The position numbers and the translations under genes were made by a program. Under the pieces are notes generated by a model. The model did no database searches. It saw only the letters and a program-made list of their open reading frames with translations, and was not told where the DNA came from. DNA of 64,000 nucleotides from Gigaspora margarita (taxonomy: Eukaryota; Glomeromycota; Glomeromycetes; Diversisporales; Gigasporaceae): the NCBI GenBank assembly GCA_009809945.1, contig WTPW01000943.1, positions 209,887 to 273,886 on the forward strand. The letters run 5' to 3'. This document shows, in pieces, positions 10,381 to 21,123 of the stretch (the stretch's first letter is position 1; the number at the start of each line of letters is the position of its first letter).

Positions 10381-11155
10381 CAGTGATAGTAAATGACTGA
10401 AATGACCAAAATGACCCAAATGACAAATGACTAGTCATTGGGTCATTTCGAGGCTCAAATGACCTAGAAGGTCATTTAACATATGTTAGTTAATATTCTA
10501 ATGCTCTTTAGCCAATCAGAATTGGCCGCCAACCAAAATTAAAACATAACAGATTGTAGCTTAGCTATAAGTCAATTAATATTAATGTCTTAAGTAAAGT
10601 TGTTCGAAATAATAAATTGCATACTTAAGACATAAATATTAATTGACTTAGTAAAATTTGGGACTTTAATCTATAGCTAAGATTATCGATAAGGAAAGTA
10701 ATAAAGTTTGATGACTTTTTATACGAACAATTCGAACAAAAAAATTATTTTATATGCCAATGAACTAAATGAACTTAATAACCAAAATGATCTTGTTATG
10801 ATTTAATAGCTTGTGAGTTATTTAAATTTCGATCTAACGATCGAGTTATTTACCATTCCTAGGTGGGACCGGGCATATAAACTTTTATTGAGTTTGGGCC
10901 CGAGTCTACAAATACCTAGCCCAACCCAACTTTTGATCAATCTATGTAAAAAATATTAAATATGGAATTCAAACTCTATATGCACGATGGCCTAATGACT
11001 AAATGACACTCGGTCATTTCTAAATGACCATGGTCATTTGGCCACGAGTCATTTCTAAATGACCCAAAATTGGGATGACCGTTAATTACCGGTCATTTCA
11101 GGTCATTTGAGGTCATTTGAAAAATTTGCAAATGATCAGTCATTTACCATCACTG
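10381..11155. mobile_element. Non-autonomous hAT-type element with AAATGACC subterminal repeats
   Basis: The 20-bp ends CAGTGATAGTAAATGACTGA (left) and CAGTGATGGTAAATGACTGA (complement of right) differ at one base and fit YARNG. A perfect 8-bp duplication AGTAAAAC flanks it at 10373-10380 and 11156-11163. Both subterminal regions are packed with AAATGACC/GGTCATTT. A nested inverted repeat (arms near 10560-10595 and 10624-10680, core AAGTCAATTAATATTAATGT) sits inside. No transposase is encoded. Confidence 0.88.
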
Positions 11156-11163
11156 AGTAAAAC

Positions 11164-12338
11164 AGCAGCAAATTTACAAAACCAGACGTATTAAGATTAT
11201 TATTCGCTAAAGAATTATTTTTTATAGCTATTAATTGATTACATAAGGCCATTATTCAAAGCAATTATATTATTGTCTTGACCCATTAATAATGTGTCTA
11301 GATTTAAAATGCAGGAACAGGTTTAACTGTATGTACTAATACCATATAATAGAATTATATTAAGATCGCATCAGTCAGATGACAATCTAGCCTTAACTGA
11401 TCAGTTAATATCATTAAATTTTAGGGTAAAATCAAAATTAGCCTTAACGAGTTTCTTTGTTTTTTTTTTTAATAAAAAAAATCTTTTTAACAAATAAAAA
11501 AATTTTTTTTTAATATTTTAGAACCATCCGAGAGCATTCATCATTCTAGATGGTAGAACGAAGATTACAGGTAGTACACACAACTGATCATTGAGAAATA
11601 GTTACTGAAATGCAGATCTATTTTTCAAGGTGTCAGCAGTAGAATTTGAACTCTAGGCCTGCCGCTTGGGGTAATAACATAACAACTCCCTAAATTGCCA
11701 CACCCATTATTTGCTTAAAATTATTATAGCTTAAAATAAAAATTATATAGTAGCAAAATGTTTTTTACTTTTAATAAATTTTTCTTGTTATCCATCTATC
11801 AAATTTAATAATTTTTTTAATTTTAAATCAATAGAATTAAACTAATGGATATGATTTCACATAGTACGTAAAAAAATAAATTAAATTTAATAAATTAAAT
11901 ATTCAAATAATTATTATATACAAAAATCTAATAGATGTCAAGGAATAATTTATTTAATTTTTTTAAATATTATTAATAAAATTATTAAGAAAAAAAATAT
12001 TTTTTAAACTTTTATTTTTTATAATTTTTACTATACTACCAGTAGTACACTATTAAAAATAAGTTAAAAAATCAAATTATTAATAAATTTGCAAATTAAA
12101 GGTTTAATTAATAAAAAATTTTAAAAATTTAATTATAATTGGCTATATTGTAATAATTATTACTTGTATTATAAGTCTTTTTTAAAAATTATTATATATT
12201 TAATTAATTATAATAAGCTAACCAAGTTTGACTATAATTTAAGAAAATTTTTTATTGATTATTTTTTTTATGTTCTTAATTGAAACCAGTATGAAACTAT
12301 TGCGTTGCTCCAGAAATTTATTTTTAAAGTTACTATAC
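11164..12338. other. AT-rich intergenic DNA
   Basis: No supported gene. A short GC-richer stretch at 11600-11700 carries, on the minus strand, a B-box-like GTTCAAATTC, but no full tRNA fold. Confidence 0.35.
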
Positions 12339-12346
12339 ATTATCTG

Positions 12347-12995
12347 TTTACTATCCCTTAAACTGTAAGCAAATCCAGGCAAGTTGTCTAAAAAATTGCT
12401 ATAAATATACTTATTATCTACTTTTTTTAAACTTAAAATATTTAATTAAAATTTTTTGATAATATTTAAAAATATAAGGATTATATTAAAGCAGCATTTA
12501 ATTTTATATTATAAGAAAAAGTTTAAGTTGCTTATAAGCTAAAATAGACAAAAATTTTAACCAAAAAAATTATTTACTAATTCTTGGTGAACTCTATAAT
12601 TATTAGCTCTAGCCTTCTGTTTAAATACAATTTGTAGTTTATAAAAAGGGTTACAACTTTTATTATGCAACTTTTGTGATTTACTTGTAAACTTAAACCT
12701 TAGATTAGAAGCAAAATTTTTTTATAAACAAAAACATATAAAATTTAAGAAAAGTTAAAGAAAAATTTTATAGTAAAAATTTTTAAATAAAAACTTTAAC
12801 TTTTACTGCTTTAAAGTTTATTAATATTTTTAAAAAATTTTTAATAAAGTTTATAAAATATATTTTTAAAAAAATATTCTATAAATAAAATATACTCTAT
12901 ATTATTAATAAAATTTTATTTATTTAAAAAATTGTAAATGTTTATATAAAATCCAGGCAAATTTGCCTGGATTATAGTTTAAGTGATAATATTTA
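12347..12995. repeat. Possible inverted-repeat element
   Basis: CTTAAACTGTAAGCAAATCCAGGCAA near 12358-12380 is matched in inverse orientation near 12961-12990 (TTGCCTGGATTATAGTTTAAG). The right side also contains a small palindrome around CAGGCAAATTTGCCTG. The interior is almost pure A/T. No target duplication was defined. Confidence 0.35.
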
Positions 12996-13293
12996 AATAG
13001 CTTGGTTTTTTGAATTTAAAATAAGCACAAATATATCTAGCTTAGGTTTATTTAAACTTGAAAAGAGCTCAAATAAACTCAGCTTGGTTGATTAGTTCAA
13101 AAAGCTTAGTAATTGGTTAATTATTGCTATGAAACTCATTCTAATATTATTTTAAAATAGACAGTATTTTATAGTGTTTTGTAGCTATAACTTTATATTA
13201 TAAAACTATTGTTTAATACCAATAGTACTTTAGAACAATTAGAACTGTTATCTGAAAATGTTTAGCTTTACTTTCTTCAAATTATAATTTAAA

Positions 13294-13989
13294 GTTTAGA
13301 AAATTCAACAACTTTCTGATTATATTACAGCTGAAGAATTTTCAATTTATCAATTTGAAGCTAATCATTTGGTGAATTCAATAGTATTAAAAGTACATAA
13401 AAGTGATTTACTAAATTTTAAGAGGTATTTAAGACAATAATACCTAAAACAAAAGTTTTCAAATTCAAGTTGGAAGGTTATTCTCTATAAATTTCATTAT
13501 TGTATATACAGTAATAAAGCAAAATAAAGAAAGAAAATTATATATTGAAAAAACTATATTTATTATGAGCAAGAAATATAGTGTGTATAGCTACAATTCA
13601 TTTTTGTTTCAAATGTTAGAATTTTCAAACCACTTATCTACTCAAAGTCAATATTAAATTTATTCACAAGTATGTTATTCACTTTGCAAAGTCTCTTAAT
13701 TTTTAGTATATTGAAAACAATATTTTAATAAATATCTTAAAACATTTTACCAATAGGCATTCACTAGCAATAGCTTTGTGTACTGATGAAGATAGCCTTT
13801 ATTTACAAGCAGATAGTGAAGAAAAATTTACCTTATTATAGACAGAATCCTGATTATAGATGTTTATTATATTTATTTGAACAATATTATAATAACTATC
13901 TTAAAGATCAAAATGGCATATTAATATTTCCATATTTCAGAATAAGGTTAATAATTAAAAAAAATTCTTTATTGTATGCTTTTTTTTGA
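13294..13989 (+). pseudogene. Decayed coding remnant of unknown family
   Basis: Short stretches with protein-like composition in different frames: IQQLSDYITAEEFSIYQFEA at about 13305-13440, HSLAIALCTDEDSLYLQADS at about 13758-13830, and YRQNPDYRCLLYLFEQYYNN leading to GILIFPYFRIRL in the frame at 13786-13989. I do not recognise the family. The surrounding AT-rich DNA suggests an old, heavily mutated gene or transposon fragment. Confidence 0.3.
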
Positions 13990-15590
13990 ATATTAGCCCA
14001 ATATCAGTTCTCTAATTTTTCTTACTAATAATTTGAGTACCAAACAAAATGCATTAGAAATTTTTGGTTATAATTAAAAAAATTATTGTATATCTTTTAT
14101 GTTTTTCAAATGTTTTGGCATTGGTTATATAATGCCAAGTATAAATAAAGAATACAGAATATCAATAATGAATTTTATAAAACAAATATTATATATACAA
14201 ATGGAAGTTGAAATAGATAATTTTTATTTAAATTAAAAGCAATTATTATATAATTTATATTCACAAATATAGAAGCATATTGAGTTGCTTTAGAACTAAT
14301 AGCAGCTCTTGTTATTATCATTTCATTATGGGCATATTCTATATAGAAATAATACAAACAATTATATAAATATATAGTAGCTTTAGATTATTAAAGAATA
14401 CTATATTTTATGCACTTAAGTATATAATTGTATCCAGGTATTCCAATGTATTACACTATAATAGAATGTTTTTACATATTGACTACTTGGAATTGGCTAT
14501 TGTTACACTGATTATCTCAAAATTGCTAAAGATTTTATAAATTCTTAATGCATCAGAAATTTAACAAACTGGAACATCTACAAAATATCTAGTTCCAAAC
14601 CAAAAAAAGAATCATGATCTATTTTATACTGTTAATACAGAACTTTGCATATGCACATGCATTATTGGGTTATCTAGAGCACAATGCAAGCATTAATAAA
14701 TAGTAGCTACAAAATATCATATTAGGTCATTAAAATTCTTTTAGTCATTAATACTTTATAACTATTGCAAAAGTGGAAACTATCAAATATTAGCTAAAAA
14801 CTATTTATTTATCAATACTACTATCTAATCTAAACATTATCCAACTATTAGCTAAACTTTTAGAACCTCAAATTGGCAAGTAAAAAAAGGTTAGAAGATT
14901 TGATCCAGGTCTCAGAGCCTTGTTGTGGTAATTTTGAATAAGTATCTTCTGGTATTATTATTATTATCTCTTTGTCTTCTAATTCAATTTAAATTAACAA
15001 TTTTTTTTCATTTGTCTAGTATAATTTTAATTATTAAGATTTTTAACAATTGTTACATAATATTATAGATTAAAAATAAATTAATTCAACAATGCAAATT
15101 ACAAAAGAAGTCAATTGTTTGATCAATGAAGGAATTAATAGTTTAATTTATTTATTGTTTTATAAAAGTGATCAGATTACTAATTATTATTTCTTTTTTA
15201 TTATAACTTAATGAAATGTAAATATGATAATCACAGGGACAAGAGGAAAATATTTTGGTTTAAAAAAATAATTACTCTTGAGCTAATACTGTTACTTTTA
15301 TTTCAAAGGTTGAGACTTAATTGAGTTTAACTCTATCTGAGTTATTCTTTATTTGGAGATAAGCCCAAGACTTTTATATACTTTATTACAATACTAAAAA
15401 CAATTAAAAAAGAACTTTTTATACTTTAATCTGTTTTCAACTTTCAAATCTTTTGATTCTTTTGAATTAAAAATTCTTTTGTTCTATAATCTTCAATTCT
15501 TTATAATACTATTTACTAAATATATAAGCATTTATATATAAAAATAGATAATAAAAATAGAAATTTAGTACAACCTATATTGGTTAGTAC
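13990..15590. other. Extremely AT-rich intergenic DNA
   Basis: No supported gene. A minus-strand stretch near 14880-14940 ending in a T run has a B-box-like GGATCAAATC, too weak to call a tRNA or SINE. Confidence 0.35.
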
Positions 15591-15592
15591 TA

Positions 15593-15909
15593 CCATATAT
15601 GTCTGAAAATAAGCTACTACCTAAAATAAGCTACCCCTCTGATTTTTTTCAAAAATCTTAAAAAACCTGTTAGCAGTTGCTACATATAAAAATCTAAATT
15701 TTATTAAGTAAAACTCAAAAGTGCCATTAAGTAAACTTGTTCAGGACATCACAATACATCTACAGTAAAATTTGGTATCATTCGGACAACTTTTTATTAG
15801 TATGTTTTTCAATTTTTTCAAAAAACTCAATATTTCGAAAATAAGCTACCCCATGTTTTTTTATATAATTTTTTGGCAAAAAAGGTAGCTTATTTTCGGA
15901 CATATATGG
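15593..15909. mobile_element. MITE with TA target duplication, type 1
   Basis: Ends CCATATATGTCTGAAAATAA and its complement with one change bound 317 bp. TA flanks both sides (15591-15592 and 15910-15911), as in Tc1/mariner/pogo elements. The motif AAATAAGCTACC recurs inside. No coding capacity. Confidence 0.65.
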
Positions 15910-16197
15910 TATGCCAAATTTGTCTATCACAACTTTTTTTAGCTTAGTTTTGAGTTTCACAAAACACATATTGAAAAAATTTACAAATTTCTTTTTAATT
16001 TGTTAGACCACTACTATTTAAACTAAATTGAATTTAATATTAGATTTCTGTACTTTAGTAAGTCTTTTTTTCAATACCAATTCTGTTTTGATAACAATAT
16101 CCAATACCATACATAAATATATTTGCAAATATGCTTTAATATTCCTTTGGTAATTTTTTGATCCAATAGATAATATAACATATTTAGAATTTTACTA

Positions 16198-16550
16198 CAG
16201 TACAGAACAGTAAAAGACATCCAATCTATACATATAAGCACCAATTTTGGTACTAATATAATCAATTCTGATTGGCTAATTTTGTGTAATTTATTTTGAT
16301 TAGTTAAAAATATATATATATTTTTTTCTTTTTTTCTATATCAAATGCCAATTTTTTGAACTCATATAAACTTTAATTCCTTATGACTTTTTCAAAGCAA
16401 AGAATAAAAAAAATTCTCTGACAAAAATGTAGTTTATCTAAAATTTATCAATTTGTCAGAGGGTTTTTTGATTTTGCTTGTTTTAAAAAAGTTATAATAT
16501 TTTAAAGTTTTTATTAATAAATGTTGAATGTGTTTTACTATCTGGTACTG
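16198..16550. mobile_element. 353-bp mariner-like MITE, copy 1
   Basis: Ends CAGTACAGAACAGTAAAAG and CAGTACCAGATAGTAAAAC (complement of right) with flanking TA at 16196-16197 and 16551-16552. A second copy of exactly the same length lies inverted at 39985-40337. Both share the inner hairpin formed by TCTGACAAAAATGTAGTTTA and AATTTGTCAGAGGGTTTTTT. Confidence 0.7.
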
Positions 16551-16552
16551 TA

Positions 16553-17356
16553 TAATATCTATTTAGAACTTTCTTTTAAGACTTATAGAGTATGTGAAAT
16601 AGATGTATACTTCCTACTAGCTGTTCAAATTTTACTTGCTTTTAAATATTATACTAATTAATTATTTTTCTATACTTTAGATATTTCAATTGTTTTACTT
16701 AATGTACTCTGTTTTTGTATACTATTATTATAACCAATTATATCTTCTTTGTTTTTTTTTTGGATTCATCTTGGGACTCAAAATATTTTATCAAGATACT
16801 AGGGCTATCAGTAACCTATATGGTGGTCACTTGTATTTGTTATATTAACAAGGATCCAACTAGCCACACATACACTTTTGGTGTTTAATTTAAGTAGTCC
16901 GCCCTAAGGTTCCACACTAACTGCTATACCTGCAACCCAACTATAGGGATTGTCTATTTAAACCCTCTGAACCATATTCCTCCTGTCAACCCATCTTGTA
17001 TCACTAGAACAGTCCTAGTACTTAAATCAGTCAGACATAGTGTCTGATATTCAATTTTTTTATTGCGTGTTGCAACTAATTAAATAAATTTTTAAAAATA
17101 ATTATTTTTTTCTGCAGCTAAAATATATTATATTAATGCAAAAATAAAAAATAGTTGTGCAAATAAATACATCTATTTACAGAATAATGAGGTAATATTA
17201 ATAGTTTTATCGATTACATTTTTAAAAAATATTTAAAACTTAAGATTTTATAGATTTATTAAAATATATGTGATTTTTGATAAAAAGTGACTTGGAGCAC
17301 CAAGCAATTTTACTTAGTACATAGTTAGCATGTTTATTAGTAATTTTTGAATTTTA
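16553..17356. other. Intergenic, nothing recognised
   Basis: Contains a less AT-rich stretch at 16790-17060 without recognisable coding or repeat structure. Confidence 0.35.
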
Positions 17357-17592
17357 CAGGAGGGTCCCCAAAATTCTGGGTTAGATGCGTTGAATCTAGA
17401 TCAATGTTTAGCCCAAGTTGTTAGCAGGTTGTATAGCAAACTTATCAGCTAGGCATTTTCTATTTAATAAATGAATATGATTTATTAGTAAAATTTTTTA
17501 TAATCTTGGGCAAAATTGATCAATTCCAATCCAGCTAACCATGATTCTGATGCACTCTGAAGTATTTTGACCAGAATTTTGGGATGCCCCTT
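17357..17592. mobile_element. Short Tc1/mariner-like MITE
   Basis: The left end CAGGAGGGTCCCCAAAATTC and the right end CCAGAATTTTGGGATGCCCC are imperfect inverted repeats sharing CCCAAAATTCTGG. TA is present on both sides (17355-17356 and 17593-17594). No coding capacity. Confidence 0.5.
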
Positions 17593-17917
17593 TATGAGTT
17601 ATAACCTGGCACAGAATTTTTTCATGCCAAAATACCTTTAATCATAATTTGTCAGGTGAAACCTGCACTAGATTCTAGTAAAATCCACTTTGATCATGGG
17701 GTTTGAGTGAAATTCGCATTAGTATAGTGTGTTTTTCATATACTCTGCATATTTAACCAAAATTTAGCATGGGTTTACCCTATCATATTATAATCTTTCA
17801 TTCCTTAACTACATCATCAAATTATTCAAAAAAAACTTTATCTATAATACAAAATAATATTCGTAAAACATATCCTACCTATATCAACTCTAATATAAAA
17901 AAATAATAATTTATTAA

Positions 17918-18088
17918 GGGAATTGCTATTTCCACCATGGTATTTTGCTGTTTCCACCATGGTTACACAAGATTTTCTATTTTTAGAATTAATATAATAT
18001 ATTATAAAATTACATTCTAACTTTATCTTTAACTCTAACCCTAACCCTAATCCTAAAACTAATAAGTAAACTTTCTTTGGCTTCTAAT
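17918..18088 (+). repeat. Left terminal inverted repeat of the 11.1-kb element
   Basis: Contains TTTCCACCATGGTATTTTGC-type repeats twice and a short telomere-like run of CCCTAA. It matches 28847-29018 on the opposite strand, with scattered substitutions. Confidence 0.8.
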
Positions 18089-18246
18089 CATATCAGCCAA
18101 TTTGTGGAATTGGCCCTTTTTTTAGGTCACTCAAATTATTATAAATAATCAAATTTAGGTCACCAAACAATATTGAAATGTTATACAATTTATAAAAAAT
18201 TTATACTATATAAAATACAACATGCATACATACATACTTAGTAATC

Positions 18247-18919
18247 ATGATGCAGATTTTGTGTTCACTATGCCAGCACAAAACTTTTAAAAATAATAGA
18301 GATTTACATTACATTGGCAAAGAACTCATCAAGTTAAGGATAATAACTCTATTCAAATACCCACTTCTGATTCTACACGTGTATTTTGTAAGCTATGTCC
18401 TAAAAAAAGCTACAATATCCAAAAAGGCTTAAATCGTCATGAAACAATAGCTCATTCGCATTATAATACACCACAAGTTGGACTTATTCCACAACCACCA
18501 GAAGCAATTATTGAATTTAAATGCCTGCTAGTTCATATGATACAAACCAAATTAAAAACTAGTGTACGGGAAGTGGGACGACAATTAGTCACAATTCCAT
18601 GTCTAGAAAGTCAATTTATTGGTGTATTTAATAGATATATTAACCGATATTCACCAAGCTGTGGATGGTATCGATGTATCTTTACGGGAACTAATGCTTA
18701 TGAAAAGTTAGAACAAATTTTCGGGGATGAAAAGTGGGGGTTCGAGAATATGAAAACAACCAACAAACCTGGGTAATTTTAAATGGATCAGAAAATGAAA
18801 AAACTAAATATTTAGAAATTCGATGGGAATGCAAAGAAATTATAGATGCAGCAAATCATATATCAGGTGCTGGCTATCTTTTTATTCGGTTTAATATCGC
18901 TCAATTTTATTTTAAATAA
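18247..18919 (+). pseudogene. Transposon-linked C2H2 zinc-finger gene, copy B (broken)
   Basis: Encodes a first finger-like segment CSLCQHKTFKNNRDLHYIGK. After a frame change near 18330 comes a second finger, FCKLCPKKSYNIQKGLNRHE followed by TIAH (C-x2-C-x13-H). From 18537 runs the conserved domain IPCLESQFIGVFNRYINRYS and YRCIFTGTNAYEKL. A frameshift near 18740 leads into WVILNGSENEKTKYLEIRWE and GAGYLFIRF, ending at a stop at 18917-18919. The alignment with copy A at 7.3-7.9 kb across these frames shows that this is one decayed gene. It starts about 160 bp inside the left terminal repeat and points toward the transposase on the other strand. Inferred role: DNA-binding protein of the transposon. 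Confidence 0.6.
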
Positions 18920-19002
18920 GAATACCTTTTTTATTTAAATAAATAAGTTCGAACACCCTTTTATTAAATTTTAAAATAAGTAATTCAAATTATAAGTATA
19001 AA

Positions 19003-19395
19003 ACCATGAAAAAATTATTAGAACAAGGATCTACAAATCTCTTTATTGGAAAGAATCATGTTTTGATTTAACAGGTCTTATATTTTATATAATTTACTTA
19101 TCTAATCAAATCGAGTTACTAGTACTAATTTTTCATGAAAAATAGCTGAAACTCTAATCGATAGAGCAGTTGTGTTAACCTCGTTCCAAAAACTAACAGA
19201 GTTTCTTTGTTTAACTCTGAAATTACTACACTTACAACCGGGTAAAAAAATTATTATAGAATTTATTAAAATAGATTCCAATATAATTTTTGATGTGTTT
19301 TATGCAGGTATTTAAGAGCTCTTGGAGCATTTTACTTAAGACTTGTTGGAGAACTATTATTAAATGATTATCGAAAGTTGAGAAAACGAACAATA
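19003..19395 (+). pseudogene. Captured fragment of the PRP38 pre-mRNA splicing factor gene
   Basis: Translation gives EKIIRTRIYKSLYWKESCFDLT at 19006-19073, then a clean GT-AG intron (19074-19144). Next come AETLIDRAVVL and EFLCLTLKLLHLQPGKKIII, a second intron ending TTTATGCAG, then YLRALGAFYLRLVG and LLLNDYRKLRKR. These are the hallmark segments of PRP38A, the U4/U6.U5 tri-snRNP factor. The N-terminus, part of the middle (the GG-rich loop) and the tail are missing, so the piece is non-functional. Because introns remain, it came from genomic DNA and not from mRNA. It lies between the two transposon genes of copy B, and copy A has nothing there. Confidence 0.75.
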
Positions 19396-19651
19396 GGTAG
19401 ATCGAATTCATTATTCATTTTTATATTTTAAAGAAAAAAAACTTTTAATAATGCCAATAATACTAATATTTCTCATTAATTTTTCCGCATTCACTCTATT
19501 CATTTCATTTTCTCAATTCACATAATTAGTCTGTCTATGTTGGTAAGCCTGTAAGAAATATGGCTGCAAAGTTTCTATAATAGGCAGCTGTTCCTCGTAT
19601 CTTCTTAATTAAAACAACTTGTGCCGCTCCGTGTGAAAAACATCAAATTTT

Positions 19652-20220
19652 CAGCAATATAGAGCAGGATACTTACACTTTATATTATACTTTAGGTGTA
19701 CAAAAACTGCTACTGAAGAAGATCCTAGTACTAAGATACCACCCAGATAAAAATCCAAATGCTACCGATCAGGTTCGTACTTTATTAATCCTCTACTGAT
19801 TAGGACTAAGGTATTAAGATCTTACAAGTACCATTGTACTTAGTAAATGTGTTAAAAATATTTTATTTTATTTTTTAACTTATTTTATCTTTTATTAAAA
19901 ACAAATTCAAGGCGCGATTACTCATACTTATGAAATCTTGGGCGATCCAAAAAAAACATCAAGTGTATGTTAAATATGGAGAGATGGGAATTAACATGTT
20001 GGATTCTATAGCTGGTTTCTGGAAATTCAAGGACCATTATGCAATACTTTCAATTCTGATTATTCTTATAATCCTGTTTTTCATCTTATTAATAAGAATA
20101 GATGGTACTATATCATGGAGTTATAGAATTGCATTCGTACCAATATGGATTGAAGATTTTATTTTATTATCACTTCATTCTCTTAATAATGAATTCAAGT
20201 CACAGAGAATAATAAAATAG
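19652..20220 (+). pseudogene. Captured fragment of a DnaJ / TMEM185-type membrane chaperone gene
   Basis: Pieces of a J domain are readable across frames: YYTLGVQKTATEED, then LVLRYHPDKNPNATDQ with the HPD motif. An intron of about 135 bp is followed by AITHTYEILGDPKK, and after a frameshift QVYVKYGEMGINMLDSIAG. Next is a hydrophobic stretch (LSILIILIILFFILLI) and GTISWSYRIAFVPIWIEDF, which resembles the TMEM185 membrane domain fused to J domains in fungi. Frameshifts and a lost helix II mean it is not functional. It follows the PRP38 piece in the same orientation, so both may come from one captured stretch of chromosome. Confidence 0.65.
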
Positions 20221-20339
20221 TTGAATCACTCATAGCAAATAATCCACAAAAAATGTCATGATTGACATGTAAAGTATATGAACACCACAAGTTCTGTCTG
20301 AATGCATTACATGTGGTTTATATCTGAAAAAAACTCCAA

Positions 20340-20630
20340 AAAAAACACGGTTATAAAAACTTAAAAAACGTTCGACCAATATAGTCTAAAATGTTTTAAA
20401 ATAACTTGACTAAATAAAGTTTTTCACCAGCTATGATGATTTTAAAAAAATTCGACTGAAATATAGTATGCGGATCTTAAAAATAATCAGACAAAATATA
20501 GTCTTTGCTCTGCTATAAGAATTTAAAAACCAGAGTCTTCACCCACTGTAATAATTTTAAAAACTACCATGAGAATTTTAAAACCATCAGATTAAAATGT
20601 TAGTCTTCATTTAACAAAAGTGGAAATTCA
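20340..20630. repeat. Degenerate ~60-bp tandem repeats
   Basis: Four to five poor copies of a unit combining ATTTTAAAAA, a GACTAAATATAGTCTT-like stretch and TTCACC. No coding potential. Confidence 0.5.
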
Positions 20631-21123
20631 GTTTTACCTTTTATGAAATATAGTTCATTCACACGGGTATATATTTTCATATATACCCATGGAATAACTT
20701 TCAAAAATGCACAGGTTGTTACATAAGACCCATATGACCCGTACGATAAATATAATTACTGAATTATCGTTGAGCACTATTGTGATCAATTGCAAATTCC
20801 CAAAATTAATAGAATTGAGACATCGCTCTATATTCTCTATATTTCGACCTCTACAAAGACTGTAATAAATAAAAAACTATTGAATATTTCTTTTTATTTT
20901 AATATGGTATTTTGCCAACTAGTAATCTTACAATGCTATCATCCTTTGATTTATAGTAACTGGCGTAAAAAAATAATGAACTTTGCGCTTACCAAATTAT
21001 TATTAGCTTATATGATATCATAGAAGTAAATATTTTTTATATAACAAATAAATAATAGTACTGTATATGCGCTTGAAGTAATTATACGCATAAATTTATT
21101 AACCTTAAAGATCGACCTTTGCA

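Noticed and set aside
9883..10438. Three overlapping frames rich in I, F and N
   Set aside because: They lie on opposite strands over the same AT-rich and tandem-repeat sequence.
11600..11700. tRNA or tRNA-derived SINE on the minus strand
   Set aside because: A B-box-like GTTCAAATTC is present, but arms do not pair into a cloverleaf and no A box of the right spacing was found.
14880..14940. Second tRNA-like stretch with a T-run terminator
   Set aside because: Only a B-box-like GGATCAAATC; acceptor and anticodon arms are not evident.
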